Shown piece by piece: positions 26,329 to 36,732 of a stretch of 54,837 nt of DNA. The notes beneath the pieces were generated by a model. That model searched no databases. It was not told where the DNA came from and worked only from the letters and a program-made list of their open reading frames with translations. Origin of the DNA: Pigmentiphaga sp. NML080357. Its GTDB lineage: Bacteria; Pseudomonadota; Gammaproteobacteria; Burkholderiales; Burkholderiaceae_B. Position 1 is the first letter of the stretch. Each line of letters opens with the position of its first letter. The position numbers were made by a program, and so were the translations under genes. The DNA lies in the NCBI RefSeq assembly GCF_002188465.1, contig NZ_NINW01000015.1:1-54837 (forward strand), in the 5' to 3' direction.

Positions 26329-27311
26329 TTCTTGGGCGCGGACGCCGAGAGTGCGACCTTGGCCTCGGCGGCCGCCGAAGGCGGGGCCTTGGCGGCGCCG
26401 GCGCCATCGGAAGAGGCGGCCTTGGTGCCACCGCTCTCCGCGGCGGCAGGCTTGGCGGGAGCGGGTTCAGGGGCGGCCTTGGCGGAGGCCGTTTCGGCCG
26501 CAGGCGCCCGGGAGGTGGCCGTGGCAGCCTTGCCGGCCGCCACGGGGGCGGCGGCGGGCTCCTCGGCCACTTCCTGGGCTACCGCGACCGGCAGGGACAA
26601 CTGCGCCGTCTTGCGGGCTCGGGGGGCACGCTTGGCGGGCGTGGGATTGGCCGCCAGCGCGGCCTCGAGCGCCTGCTTGGCGGCCGCCTGCTCGGCGGCG
26701 CGGCGGCTGCCGCCGATACCGACCACCTGGACCTCCAGCTTCGGAATGGCGCACTCCACCTCGAACTCCTGGCTGTGCGCCGCGCCGTGGGTCGCCACCA
26801 CCGTGTAGACGGGCAGCGCGATCTTGCGGCCCTGCAGGTACTCCTGCAGCAGCGTCTTGGCATCCTTGCCCAGCGTCTTGGGATCCACGGTTTCGAGCAC
26901 CGGCTTGTAGAGCCGCGCGATCACCTTGCTGGCGGCATCGAAGCCGCCATCCATGAAAATGGCGCCGAATATGGCTTCCAGCGTATCGGCCAGGATCGAG
27001 GGCCGGCGGAATCCGCCGCTTTTCAGCTCCCCTTCGCCCAACCGCAGGAAACGGGACAGTTCCACGCGCTGCGCGATCTCCGCAAGGGAGGCCTGCTTGA
27101 CCAGGTTGGCGCGCAGGCGCGAGAGATCGCCCTCGTCGATGCGAGCGAAACGGTCGTAGAGCAAGGAAGCGATCGCGCAATTGAGCACGCTGTCGCCCAG
27201 GAATTCCAATCGTTCGTTGTGCTTGCTGCTATGACTGCGATGAGTCAGGGCCTGCTCCAGCAGGCTCTTGTTCCTGAAGCTGTAGTCCAGGCTGGTTTCC
27301 AGAGCGTTCAA
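26325..27311 (-). CDS. rnc: Ribonuclease III with long Ala/Pro-rich tail
   Basis: A 328-residue RNase III that cleaves double-stranded RNA in rRNA precursors and many regulatory RNAs. The signature [20 protein letters not shown] and the acidic residues in [17 protein letters not shown] are present. A double-stranded RNA-binding domain follows ([20 protein letters not shown] to [15 protein letters not shown]). After about residue 220 comes a low-complexity tail of roughly 105 residues rich in Ala, Pro, Lys and Glu, absent from E. coli RNase III. No ATG is suitably placed: I choose TTG at 27311 ([15 protein letters not shown]) behind a GGGGAG run. The only ATG in frame is at 27437 and would translate a GC-rich repeat. 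Coupled to era downstream. Confidence 0.9.
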   Translation of the reverse strand: MNALETSLDYSFRNKSLLEQALTHRSHSSKHNERLEFLGDSVLNCAIASLLYDRFARIDEGDLSRLRANLVKQASLAEIAQRVELSRFLRLGEGELKSGGFRRPSILADTLEAIFGAIFMDGGFDAASKVIARLYKPVLETVDPKTLGKDAKTLLQEYLQGRKIALPVYTVVATHGAAHSQEFEVECAIPKLEVQVVGIGGSRRAAEQAAAKQALEAALAANPTPAKRAPRARKTAQLSLPVAVAQEVAEEPAAAPVAAGKAATATSRAPAAETASAKAAPEPAPAKPAAAESGGTKAASSDGAGAAKAPPSAAAEAKVALSASAPKK

Positions 27312-27313
27312 GA

Positions 27314-27395
27314 TCTCCCCCCCCTGCGCGCCGCGCGCGCCCCCCGGGGGGCGGCGCCGGCGGGCCGGCCAGGCCGGATCCGCTGCGCCCTGGGA
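27314..27395 (+). repeat. GC-rich palindromic repeat, copy C, abutting rnc
   Basis: Reads CCCCCCCCTGCGCGCCGCGC, a GCGCCCCCCGGGGGGCGGCG core, then GGGCCGGCCAGGCCGGATCC and GCTGCGCCCTGG. Its left edge touches the proposed TTG start of rnc, and its G-run on the minus strand is the only visible ribosome site for that gene. The rest of the 228-bp rnc-lepB gap shows no further gene. Confidence 0.7.
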
Positions 27396-27539
27396 CAAGA
27401 GGCCCGCAAGGCGACCCGGCTGCCGGTACCCGCGCACGGGATTTCCGCGCGCGGCCGCCAGGCAGGCCAGGCCGCACTCGTCTCGGCGCCAAGGGAGATG
27501 GTTGTCTGTTTCATGCAGTGTGGCGCATGGCGAAAAATA

Positions 27540-28442
27540 TCAATGGAAGCGGCCAATCCGTTTCAGGTCTCCGAAATTCATCCAGACGAAAAACGCCTTT
27601 CCTACGATATTCGAATCGGGCACAAACCCCCAATACCGGCTGTCCGCACTGTTGTCCCGATTATCGCCCATGACAAAATAATTGCCTGCGGGCACTTTGC
27701 AACGCACCCCTTCGCGGGAATACTGACACGCCTGTCGGTTCGGAAAGCTTCCGAACGGCTCGATTTCCGGCGATCTGCGCTCATCTATCAATATCTGGTG
27801 CTCTACGCCCTTGATGTTTTCCTCATACAGCGTGGCGTACGAGACCCGGTCGGGATCGAAATATTCCCCCTTCGACGTCGTGGGTATTTCCTGTCCATTG
27901 ATGGTCAGCCGTTTGTTCAGATAGGCGACCTCGTCCCCCGGCACCCCGATCACGCGCTTGATGTAGTCGACCTGCGGATCGACCGGGTAGCGGAAGACAA
28001 TGACGTCGCCGCGCTGGGGGTCGCCCAGGGGAACCACTTTCTTGTCGACGATGGGCAGGCGCAGCCCGTAAGAGAACTTGTTGACCAGGATGAGATCGCC
28101 GATCTGCAGCGTCGGCATCATGGATCCCGAGGGGATGCGGAAGGGCTCGACCACGAACGAACGCAGCACGAACACGAACAGGATGACCGGGAAAAAGCTG
28201 ACCGAGTACTCCACCCACCACGGCATCTTGCCCGCGCGGTCGACGGCTTCCTGGCGCTGGCGCGCCGCTTCCGCGTCGCCGCTGGCGGCGCGCACCGATT
28301 GGGCACGGCCGGCATCGAAGTCGGCGGCGGCACGGGCCATGCGCTGGTTACGCTGCGGCCGCAGCGATACGCGATCGAACACCCAGACGATGCCCGTCAC
28401 GATCAGCAGCACGAACAGAATCAGCGCGAAATTCAGGCTCAT
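27540..28442 (-). CDS. lepB: Signal peptidase I
   Basis: A 300-residue membrane peptidase that removes signal peptides from Sec- and Tat-exported proteins in the periplasm. An N-terminal helix (NFALILFVLLIVTGIVWVF), a charged cytoplasmic loop, and a second helix (VSFFPVILFVFVLRSFVVEP) precede the catalytic box. Box B is RIPSGSMMPTLQIGD with the Ser-107 nucleophile, and the general-base Lys is in VDYIKRVIGVPGD. The C-terminal GDNRDNSADSRYWGFVP is box E. It follows lepA by 37 bp, the classical lepA-lepB pair. Length is normal. Confidence 0.97.
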   Translation of the reverse strand: MSLNFALILFVLLIVTGIVWVFDRVSLRPQRNQRMARAAADFDAGRAQSVRAASGDAEAARQRQEAVDRAGKMPWWVEYSVSFFPVILFVFVLRSFVVEPFRIPSGSMMPTLQIGDLILVNKFSYGLRLPIVDKKVVPLGDPQRGDVIVFRYPVDPQVDYIKRVIGVPGDEVAYLNKRLTINGQEIPTTSKGEYFDPDRVSYATLYEENIKGVEHQILIDERRSPEIEPFGSFPNRQACQYSREGVRCKVPAGNYFVMGDNRDNSADSRYWGFVPDSNIVGKAFFVWMNFGDLKRIGRFH

Positions 28443-28479
28443 GTCGCCTTCTCCCCAATTTGGTTCAACACACCATTAA

Positions 28480-30273
<1,794 letters not shown>

Positions 30274-30290
30274 GCGATCCGAAGGTGTGA

Positions 30291-30375
30291 GCCCACCCCT
30301 GCGCGGCCTGCGGCCGCTCCCCCTCGAGGGGGCGGCACTGGCGGACCGGCAAAGCCGGATCCGCTGTGCCCTGGG
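30291..30375 (+). repeat. GC-rich palindromic repeat, copy D
   Basis: Reads CCCACCCCTGCGCGGCCTGC, CTCCCCCTCGAGGGGGCGGC, then ACTGGCGGACCGGCAAAGCC and GGATCCGCTGTGCCCTGG. It lies in the 262-bp lepA-mucD gap, where I see no gene. The internal GCGGACCGGC/GCCGGATCCGC arms can fold into a hairpin, so it may affect message stability or termination between the two genes. Confidence 0.75.
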
Positions 30376-30535
30376 GACAGCGTTGTACGAGCTTTTGTCG
30401 CGCGGGGCGAACCCCTTGCAAAAAAAGGGGGCGCAACGCGCCCCGCCTGTGCCCGGCCGCGGGGGGGGAACCCCCGCCGCCGGTGTGATTTGCCGCGACC
30501 CGGCATTTTACCGCCGAGCGCGGATGTCTGCCCGA

Positions 30536-32059
30536 CTACCGTGCGGGCCGGATCGGCACCCACTGGGTGAGTTCGTCGCGCCTGACCAGCACGACATGAC
30601 CCCGGCTGCGGTCCAGCTTGGCGACCAGGCCGTTGAACTGCGAGGCGCCGGTGATTTCGGTATTGTCGAGCGCCAGCAACACGTCGCCCTGGCGGATGCC
30701 CGCCCGGGCGGCCGGCCCGTCGGCGGCATCCACCTGCACCCCGCCACGGATCCGCAGCTCACGGCGGCGGGCGGCCGGCACGTCCGACACCACCAGGCCC
30801 AGCGCATTGGTCTTCTGGGCCTGGCTGCCACCTTCGTCGGGACGGGCCGCCGCGCTCTTTTCGGGCTCCAGCTCGCCCACCGTGATGGTCAGGTCGCGCG
30901 TACCACCGCGCCGCCAGACCTGGATGGTCGCCTTGGTGCCGGGCTTGGTCTCGCCCACCGTGCGCGGCAGGTCGGACGACCGTTCGATGGTCTTGCCGTT
31001 GAACTTCAGGATGACGTCGCCCGGCTCGATGCCAGCCTTCTCGGCCGGGCTGCCCGGCTCGACCATGCCTACCGAGGCGCCCGCGGTGCGGCCCAACCCG
31101 ATGGCGTCGGCCACTTCCTTGCTGACTTCGCCGATCTGCACGCCGATGCGGCCGCGTATGACCCGGCCCGAAGCGCGCAGCTGGTCGGCCACGCGCATGG
31201 CCTCGTCGATCGGAATGGCCAGGGAAATACCCATGAAACCGCCGCTGCGGGAAATGATCTGGGAGTTGATCCCCACCACCTCGCCGCGCATGTTCAGGAG
31301 CGGACCGCCGGAGTTGCCGGGATTGACCGCCACGTCGGTCTGGATGAACGGCAGGTAGTCGCCGGTATCGCGGCCGGTGGCGCTGACGATGCCGGCGGTG
31401 ACCGTGGAGTCGAGCCCGAACGGCGAGCCGATCGCCATGACCCACTCGCCCTTGCGCAGCTGGGTGGGATCACCCGCCTTCAGGGCGGTGGTGCCGGTGG
31501 CGTCGATCTTGATCAGCGCGACGTCGGTACGCTCGTCCGAACCGATGACCTTGGCCTTGAACTCCCGCCGGTCGGTCAAGGTGACGTAGATGTCATCGGC
31601 GCCGTTGACCACGTGATGGTTGGTCAGGATGTAGCCGTCGGAGGAGATGAAGAAACCCGAGCCCACGCCGCGCGGGACTTCCTGCCCCTCGTCGTTGGGC
31701 GGGGCCGGCGCGCGGGGATTGCGGCCCGGCGGAACGAAGTCGGGGCCGAAGAACCAGCGGAACAGCTCGTACGGATCCTGGCCCCCGCCGAACGGGCCGC
31801 CCCTCGCCACGGCTCGGGCCGTGGTGCGGATGTTGACCACGGCCGGGTCGGCCTTGGCCACCAGGTCGGTGAAGTCGGGCAAGGCGCGGGTCTGGGCCTG
31901 CGCCTCGACCTGCCCCGCCACCAGGAACAGCGCGGCGGCCAGCGCCAGGAAGGCCTTGCGGGCGACGCCGCGCCCCCGGGCGAGAACGCCGGAGGGTGAA
32001 GGGTGTCGAGGGTTCATGTCGTGCGGGTGGCGGGCAGCCGGGTGGAGAACTGCTGACAT
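30536..32059 (-). CDS. mucD: Periplasmic serine endoprotease DegP/MucD-like
   Basis: A periplasmic HtrA-family protease and chaperone of the sigma-E envelope stress response. The signal peptide is RKAFLALAAALFLVAGQVEA then QAQ. The trypsin-like triad is His149 in YILTNHHVVNG, Asp179 in DERTDVALIKID and Ser250 in AVNPGNSGGPLLN. Two PDZ domains follow (GVQIGEVSKEVADAIGL onward and LGLVVSDVPAARRRELRIRG onward). The ATG at 32059 has a GGAG site at good spacing; an ATG 14 codons later (32017) would give a more ordinary signal peptide. Its place after rpoE-rseA-rseB matches the algU-mucABD arrangement of Pseudomonas. Confidence 0.95.
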   Translation of the reverse strand: MSAVLHPAARHPHDMNPRHPSPSGVLARGRGVARKAFLALAAALFLVAGQVEAQAQTRALPDFTDLVAKADPAVVNIRTTARAVARGGPFGGGQDPYELFRWFFGPDFVPPGRNPRAPAPPNDEGQEVPRGVGSGFFISSDGYILTNHHVVNGADDIYVTLTDRREFKAKVIGSDERTDVALIKIDATGTTALKAGDPTQLRKGEWVMAIGSPFGLDSTVTAGIVSATGRDTGDYLPFIQTDVAVNPGNSGGPLLNMRGEVVGINSQIISRSGGFMGISLAIPIDEAMRVADQLRASGRVIRGRIGVQIGEVSKEVADAIGLGRTAGASVGMVEPGSPAEKAGIEPGDVILKFNGKTIERSSDLPRTVGETKPGTKATIQVWRRGGTRDLTITVGELEPEKSAAARPDEGGSQAQKTNALGLVVSDVPAARRRELRIRGGVQVDAADGPAARAGIRQGDVLLALDNTEITGASQFNGLVAKLDRSRGHVVLVRRDELTQWVPIRPAR

Positions 32060-32098
32060 GTAAGCTCCGGGTAAAGAAAGACGAGAAGCCGGCCGCGA

Positions 32099-33118
32099 TC
32101 AGGGCTTGCGCGCGGAAACCGGCGTGTAGCTTATCGAATCGGCGATTTGTTGAATGGTACCCAGCGGCGCCTCGCCAAGTACAGTGATCCAGTGGTCGCC
32201 CAGCCGGCGCCCGACCACGTGGATGGCGCCCCGCGAGCCCGGCCCGACCTGGCGCGGATGCGCCTCGCTATAGGGTTCGATGAAAACGGATATCGCCGCC
32301 AGGCCATCCGAGAGCATGACCTGCTTGACGTCGGGCTTGCCTCCCATCGAGCGCTGCACTTCCATCATCTTGTGGAAACCGGCGGGTTCCCCCACCTTCC
32401 AGCCCAGGTCGGCCAGCTTGACCGGATTCAAGTGGGTGCGCACCACGCGCCAGCCCTCGGTCTTCCAGCGCGGCTTGAGCTGCTTGCGGTCGACGTCGGC
32501 CCCCACCTGCAAGGCAATGAAGGCCACTTGCTCGACGACCTCGTCTTCGGGGGACAGCGTCTGCGCCCGCAGCAGCAGGCCCGAGCTGCTGTCCGCACAG
32601 AGACGGTAGCCGTAGCGGTCATTGTCCCGGGGACGCAGCGTGATGACCTGGCAGTCGCGGTCGGCCACCCGCTGGGGTTCGCGCTCGACGCTGACCTCGT
32701 AGTGTTCGACCAGTTGCTCGGCGTTGCCGATCATCAGGCCGGGAAAGCGGTCGCGCGCGGTACGGGTCTCGACCAGGACTGCGCGCTTTTCCGGCAACAG
32801 GCATTTGATCTCGTCGTCCTTGCGCAGGAATTCGAGCGGCTGGCCATCGAGCAGCTCCAGCCGCTCGCGCTCGCTCTTGCCGTCGAACACATGGGTGATG
32901 CGGGACGACTGCATGGACGCGCCCTGCTGGTAGGCAAAGACGCCGGAATAATCGAGTTCGCGCGCCGAAGCCTGGATGCGCTGCAGCAATTCGATATCGT
33001 TGGCCGGCGCCGCCGGGGTCGGGGTCTGCGCCTGGATGGCCACCGGCAGCAGGCAAAGTACGGCAAACGCCAGAAAACGGGTGGGCGACACCACGACCGA
33101 ACGACTGACCTCCGACAC
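32099..33118 (-). CDS. rseB: Sigma-E regulatory protein RseB/MucB
   Basis: A 339-residue periplasmic protein that binds the anti-sigma factor RseA and senses lipopolysaccharide or mislocalised outer-membrane components. It has a signal peptide (TRFLAFAVLCLLPVAIQAQ), a LolA-like N-terminal domain beginning ELLQRIQASARELDYSGVFA then YQQGASMQSSRITHV, and a C-terminal domain with FHKMMEVQRSMGGKPDVKQV then MLSDGLAAISVFIEP. I start at GTG 33118 behind AAGGA, 11 bp after the rseA stop; the frame further upstream is a shadow of rseA. Same operon as rpoE. Confidence 0.94.
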   Translation of the reverse strand: MSEVSRSVVVSPTRFLAFAVLCLLPVAIQAQTPTPAAPANDIELLQRIQASARELDYSGVFAYQQGASMQSSRITHVFDGKSERERLELLDGQPLEFLRKDDEIKCLLPEKRAVLVETRTARDRFPGLMIGNAEQLVEHYEVSVEREPQRVADRDCQVITLRPRDNDRYGYRLCADSSSGLLLRAQTLSPEDEVVEQVAFIALQVGADVDRKQLKPRWKTEGWRVVRTHLNPVKLADLGWKVGEPAGFHKMMEVQRSMGGKPDVKQVMLSDGLAAISVFIEPYSEAHPRQVGPGSRGAIHVVGRRLGDHWITVLGEAPLGTIQQIADSISYTPVSARKP

Positions 33119-33129
33119 GAGACCTTCCT

Positions 33130-33795
33130 TCAACGTTGTCCTGCGGGGGATTCGACAGAGGTGGCGGAAACCTGGCGAATGGCGCTGCGCCCGGCGATCT
33201 GCCTGTGCGCGTCGAGATACTCGCCCAGCGAAACGTCGACCTGCTGGTCGGCCCGGCGCGCACGCGCCGGCGCGGACACCGGGACGATGGCCGGCGCGGC
33301 GGCCGGTTGCGCGCTGGCGGAGAACTCGACCGGCACGCCCTGCCCTCCGAAATAAGGCTGGGCGATCCATGTGACCGACGCGACAGCCGCCGCCGCGGCC
33401 AGGCCGGGGAAACCGTAGCGTGTCATGAAGCGGCGGGAAGCTGGCCGCCGGGGGGCGGCGACGATGGAGGCCTCCTGTTCGAGCGCCTCCAGGAACCGCT
33501 GATGGAAACCGGCCGATACGGGCAGCGCCAGCTCGGGGGTCCGCACCACGTCGCCGATCAAATGATAGAGGTCCCAGTCGGCCTGGCCTTCGGCGCTCGC
33601 CAGGTGGGCGGACAACCGGGCGGAGCCGGCGGCCAACGCGCCGTCGGCGGCGTCGAGCTCGCCGTCCATGTAGGCCGACAGCCACTCCTCGACCTGGGCC
33701 TGCTGCAGTCCGTCCTGGACATCCAGAGCAGACGCGGCCGCCGCCTGGCCTGAACCGACGGACTCACTCCGATGCGATGTCACCTGCATTTCCAT
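33130..33795 (-). CDS. rseA: Anti-sigma-E factor RseA/MucA
   Basis: A 221-residue single-pass inner-membrane anti-sigma factor. The cytoplasmic N-terminal domain has the RseA/MucA signature VEEWLSAYMDGELDAADGAL and ADWDLYHLIGDVVRTPELAL. The membrane segment is YGFPGLAAAAAVASVTWIAQ. The periplasmic region is Ala/Pro-rich and ends with EYLDAHRQIAGRSAIRQVS, a pattern seen in betaproteobacterial RseA. Regulated proteolysis on envelope stress would free RpoE. It lies 73 bp after rpoE. An N-terminal extension of about 35 residues precedes the family-like part. Confidence 0.93.
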   Translation of the reverse strand: MEMQVTSHRSESVGSGQAAAASALDVQDGLQQAQVEEWLSAYMDGELDAADGALAAGSARLSAHLASAEGQADWDLYHLIGDVVRTPELALPVSAGFHQRFLEALEQEASIVAAPRRPASRRFMTRYGFPGLAAAAAVASVTWIAQPYFGGQGVPVEFSASAQPAAAPAIVPVSAPARARRADQQVDVSLGEYLDAHRQIAGRSAIRQVSATSVESPAGQR

Positions 33796-33868
33796 AACCT
33801 CCGGGGCTACCGATAGCCCGGTTACCTGCCATTTTGCCTAAACTTCATGCCAGCCCGCATCCCCTTGG

Positions 33869-34471
33869 CTACCACCGCTTGTCGTCCTGGGTACCCAACA
33901 GGGGCCTCAACCGGGCCGCTATCGCTTCGCGCGCCCGGAAAATTCGGGAGCGCACGGTGCCTATGGGACATCCCATCGACTGCGCGATGTCCTCATAGCT
34001 CATTCCTTCAATTTCACGCAACACGATAGCCGTTCGCAGCTCTTCGGGGAGAGCCTCGATCGCCAAATTGACCGTTTCGGCAATTTCGCGAGTCGCCATC
34101 ATGGATTCTGGCGTGTTGATATCACTTAGGTTATCGGTTTCGTCGAAAGTTTCACCGTCTTCGTTCTCGTACTCGGACGGCGAGCTGGGCCGCCGGCCCG
34201 AGGCCACCAGATGGTTCTTGGCGGTATTGATGGCAATGCGGTAGAGCCAGGTGTAGAAGGCGCTCTCGCCGCGGAACTGCGGCAGCGCACGATAGGCCTT
34301 GATGAAGGCCTCCTGGGCGACGTCCTCGACTTCGCTGGGATCCCGGATGAAGCGCGACAGCAGGCGCAGGATCTTGCGCTGGTACTTCAGCATCAGGAGC
34401 TCGAAAGCCTTCTTGTCGCCCCGCTGCACGCGGGCGACCAGCTCGGCGTCGATGTCGCGCTCGCTCGTCAT
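33869..34471 (-). CDS. rpoE: ECF sigma factor RpoE (sigma-E/AlgU type)
   Basis: A 200-residue ECF sigma factor for envelope stress. Region 2 is visible at DKKAFELLMLKYQRKILRLL, DVAQEAFIKAYRALPQFRGE and SAFYTWLYRIAINTAKNHLV; region 4 at LPEELRTAIVLREIEGMSYE and DIAQSMGCPIGTVRSRIFRA. The start is the ATG at 34471, which overlaps the upstream membrane-protein gene as ATGA. A longer open frame upstream is a shadow. Its operon partners rseA, rseB and mucD follow. It probably autoregulates, but I cannot point to its promoter. Confidence 0.97.
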   Translation of the reverse strand: MTSERDIDAELVARVQRGDKKAFELLMLKYQRKILRLLSRFIRDPSEVEDVAQEAFIKAYRALPQFRGESAFYTWLYRIAINTAKNHLVASGRRPSSPSEYENEDGETFDETDNLSDINTPESMMATREIAETVNLAIEALPEELRTAIVLREIEGMSYEDIAQSMGCPIGTVRSRIFRAREAIAARLRPLLGTQDDKRW

Positions 34472-35013
34472 GCCGGGTTCCCCAGGCGCGGGTCGCGGGC
34501 CTGCGGGCTCACCAGCAGGCCTTCGCCGCGCTGCTCGGTCCAGGCGGCGGCGATGCGCAGCAGGCGCCAGTCGCGGGCGTCCAGGCTGTCGGACCAGACC
34601 GTGACGGTGGCACGGACAGGGCGATGGAGACGCCCCGGCGGCGGAGCGAGATCCCCTTGCAGCGTCAGCCAACCCAGCGGCGACCTCCAGATCCGCCGCG
34701 GCCGCAAGCGCCGCCAGCCGCTGTCGTCGGCCAGCATCCAGTTGCCGCCGGCGTCGACCGCGATCGCCCGGTACGCCGAGCCGCGGCGTTGCTGCACTGC
34801 GATAGCCCCCAGGGCGAGCGTCAGCCCCACGGCCGGCGCAGCGGCCCAGGCCAGCGGAGAGCCGGCCAGCGCGAAATAGGCGCCGGCCGTGGCCGCCCAG
34901 CCGGCGGCCACGGCCATGCCCCGTCCCAGCATGCCGGCGCGACGCGAACGCCGCAGGCGCGCCAGCATGGACAGGCTGGAAAATGGCGCCCCCGGCGCCT
35001 CGATGTCGCTCAA
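34468..35013 (-). CDS. Small membrane protein, YgfX-like, coupled to rpoE
   Basis: A 181-residue protein with two hydrophobic helices near residues 28-75 (GMLGRGMAVAAGWAATAGAY and LAWAAAPAVGLTLALGAIAV). A soluble beta-rich tail follows, containing GGNWMLADDSGWRRLRPRRI and SPLGWLTLQGDL. The layout of two helices and then WxL-rich strands resembles YgfX/CptA-type proteins, though I am not certain of homology. It sits between fabF (one base gap) and rpoE (4-base overlap), so it is translated with the stress sigma factor. A role in envelope stress or membrane homeostasis would be inference from position only. Confidence 0.75.
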   Translation of the reverse strand: MSDIEAPGAPFSSLSMLARLRRSRRAGMLGRGMAVAAGWAATAGAYFALAGSPLAWAAAPAVGLTLALGAIAVQQRRGSAYRAIAVDAGGNWMLADDSGWRRLRPRRIWRSPLGWLTLQGDLAPPPGRLHRPVRATVTVWSDSLDARDWRLLRIAAAWTEQRGEGLLVSPQARDPRLGNPA

Positions 35014-35014
35014 A

Positions 35015-36244
35015 TCAGACCTTGCGTACGATCATGGTGCCGTTGGTACCGCCGAACCCGAAGGAATTCGACAGCGCGACATCGATCTTCATTGGCCGCG
35101 CCTGGTTGGCGCAGTAGTCGAGATCGCACTCGGGATCTTGATTGAAGATGTTGATCGTAGGCGGCGCGACCTGGTAATGGACGGCCAGGGTGGTAAACAC
35201 GGCCTCGATGCCGCCCGCCGCGCCCAGCAAGTGCCCGGTCATGGACTTGGTCGAGCTCACCACGAGTTGCTTGGCGTGGTCGCCGAAGGCGAGCTTGAGG
35301 GCTTCGGTCTCGTTCTTGTCGCCCAGCGGCGTCGAGGTGCCATGGGCATTGACGTAGTGGACCTCGTCCTTGTTGATCCCGCCGTTGCGCAGCGCGTTGA
35401 TCATGCCGCGGCACGGTCCCTCGCGATCGGGGGCCGTGATGTGGTGGGCGTCGGAACTCATGCCGTAGCCGGCGAATTCGCCGTAGATCCGCGCGCCGCG
35501 CTTCTTGGCATGTTCGTATTCCTCGAGCACCAGCACGCCGGCGCCCTCGCCCAGCACGAAGCCGTCGCGGTCGCGGTCCCAGGGACGGGAAGCGGTCTTG
35601 GGGTCGTCGTTGCGGGTGGAGAGCGCCCGCATGGCGGCAAAGCCGCCGATACCCAGCGGCGAAACCGTCGATTCCGCGCCACCGGCCAGCATGACGTCGG
35701 CGTCGCCGTACTCGATCAGGCGGGCCGCGTCGCCGATGCTGTGCAGGCCGGTCGTGCACGCCGACACCACGGCGTAGCTCGGGCCCTTCATGCCGAAGCG
35801 GATGGACAACTGGCCCGAGATCAGGTTGATCAGCGATGCGGGGACGAAATAAGGCGAGATGCGGCGCGCGCCGCGCTGCAGGTATTCGGCTTCGGTTTCC
35901 TCGATGCGGGGCAAGCCGCCGATGCCCGAGCCGACGATGACGCCGATGCGCTCGGCATTGGCATCGGTGATTTCCAGCCCGCTGTCCTGCAAGGCCTGCA
36001 CGCCGGCCGCGATGCCGTAATGGATGAAGGTATCCATCTGGCGCACTTCCTTGGCGGGAATGAACTGGCTGGCATCGAATCCTTTGACTTCACCAGCGAT
36101 GTGGCAGTTGAAATCGGTAGGGTCGAAGCGGGTGATGCGGTCTATGCCTGAACGGCCGTTGACGATGTTGTCCCATGCGGAGGCGATGTCATTGCCCACG
36201 GGGGAAACGATACCGAGACCGGTGATGACGACGCGTCGCTTCAC
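35015..36244 (-). CDS. fabF: 3-oxoacyl-[acyl-carrier-protein] synthase II
   Basis: A 409-residue condensing enzyme that elongates acyl-ACP with malonyl-ACP in type II fatty acid synthesis and helps set the unsaturated chain length. The catalytic triad is Cys163 in VSACTTGLHSIGDAARLI, His in NAHGTSTPLGD and His in KSMTGHLLGAAGG. The N-terminus MKRRVVITGLGIVSPVGNDI is standard. It lies downstream of acpP, with an intrinsic terminator in the 143-bp gap, so its level probably depends on read-through. Confidence 0.98.
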   Translation of the reverse strand: MKRRVVITGLGIVSPVGNDIASAWDNIVNGRSGIDRITRFDPTDFNCHIAGEVKGFDASQFIPAKEVRQMDTFIHYGIAAGVQALQDSGLEITDANAERIGVIVGSGIGGLPRIEETEAEYLQRGARRISPYFVPASLINLISGQLSIRFGMKGPSYAVVSACTTGLHSIGDAARLIEYGDADVMLAGGAESTVSPLGIGGFAAMRALSTRNDDPKTASRPWDRDRDGFVLGEGAGVLVLEEYEHAKKRGARIYGEFAGYGMSSDAHHITAPDREGPCRGMINALRNGGINKDEVHYVNAHGTSTPLGDKNETEALKLAFGDHAKQLVVSSTKSMTGHLLGAAGGIEAVFTTLAVHYQVAPPTINIFNQDPECDLDYCANQARPMKIDVALSNSFGFGGTNGTMIVRKV

Positions 36245-36337
36245 TGACTACTCCTCAAGTGCGCGCAGAAAAAGCGAATCCGGCAGCTGCCCTCCCGCCG
36301 TGATCCCGGCAAGGTCGCGCATGGCCGCGCCGAACCT

Positions 36338-36366
36338 AAAAAACGAAGGCGGCCGATGAGCCGCCT
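36338..36366 (-). terminator. Intrinsic terminator between acpP and fabF
   Basis: On the minus strand AGGCGGC, loop TCATCG and GCCGCCT form a perfect 7-bp GC-rich stem. It is followed by TCGTTTTTT. This is a textbook Rho-independent terminator placed 22 bases beyond the acpP stop. Partial read-through would let ACP be made in excess over FabF. Confidence 0.85.
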
Positions 36367-36387
36367 GCGTCATCGCATAGCGACTAT

Positions 36388-36627
36388 TTACTTCTTGATG
36401 TGCGCACCGACGTAGTCGATGGCTTGCTGCACGGTCGTGATCTTCTCTGCTTCCTCGTCGGGAATCTCGGTCTCGAACTCGTCTTCGAGCGCCATCACGA
36501 GTTCCACCATATCGAGCGAATCGGCACCGAGGTCGTCGACAAAAGAAGATTCGTTTTTGATCTCGGCCTCGTTGACGCCGAGTTGCTCAGCGACGATCTT
36601 CTTCACGCGCTGTTCGATGCTATCCAT
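36388..36627 (-). CDS. acpP: Acyl carrier protein
   Basis: A 79-residue acidic carrier protein of fatty acid synthesis. The phosphopantetheine attachment Ser37 is in [20 protein letters not shown], the invariant DSL motif. The remaining helices ([20 protein letters not shown]) match ACP. It has a strong GGAGG ribosome site and its own -10 box upstream, as expected for one of the most abundant proteins. It is preceded by fabG and followed by a terminator and fabF. Confidence 0.99.
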   Translation of the reverse strand: MDSIEQRVKKIVAEQLGVNEAEIKNESSFVDDLGADSLDMVELVMALEDEFETEIPDEEAEKITTVQQAIDYVGAHIKK

Positions 36628-36660
36628 GGAGATCCTCCAAAAGGGTCTATATCTAACTGA

Positions 36661-36666
36661 ATTATA
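36661..36666 (-). promoter_or_regulatory. Sigma-70 -10 box for acpP
   Basis: On the minus strand a perfect TATAAT lies about 35 bases before the acpP start, giving a leader of about 27 nt that contains GGAGG. The -35 region is weak (CGCTTT at 17-bp spacing). It would provide independent acpP transcription inside the fab cluster. Confidence 0.55.
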
Positions 36667-36732
36667 GCCAAGCTCGCCTGTCTAAAGCGCCCCGGCCGGA
36701 CGAATGCATATCGCGGTCGCAATACGCGGAAA

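Noticed and set aside
33119-33685. N-terminal extension of rseB to 33685
   Set aside because: This part is an out-of-frame reading of rseA. The signal peptide begins after the GTG at 33118.
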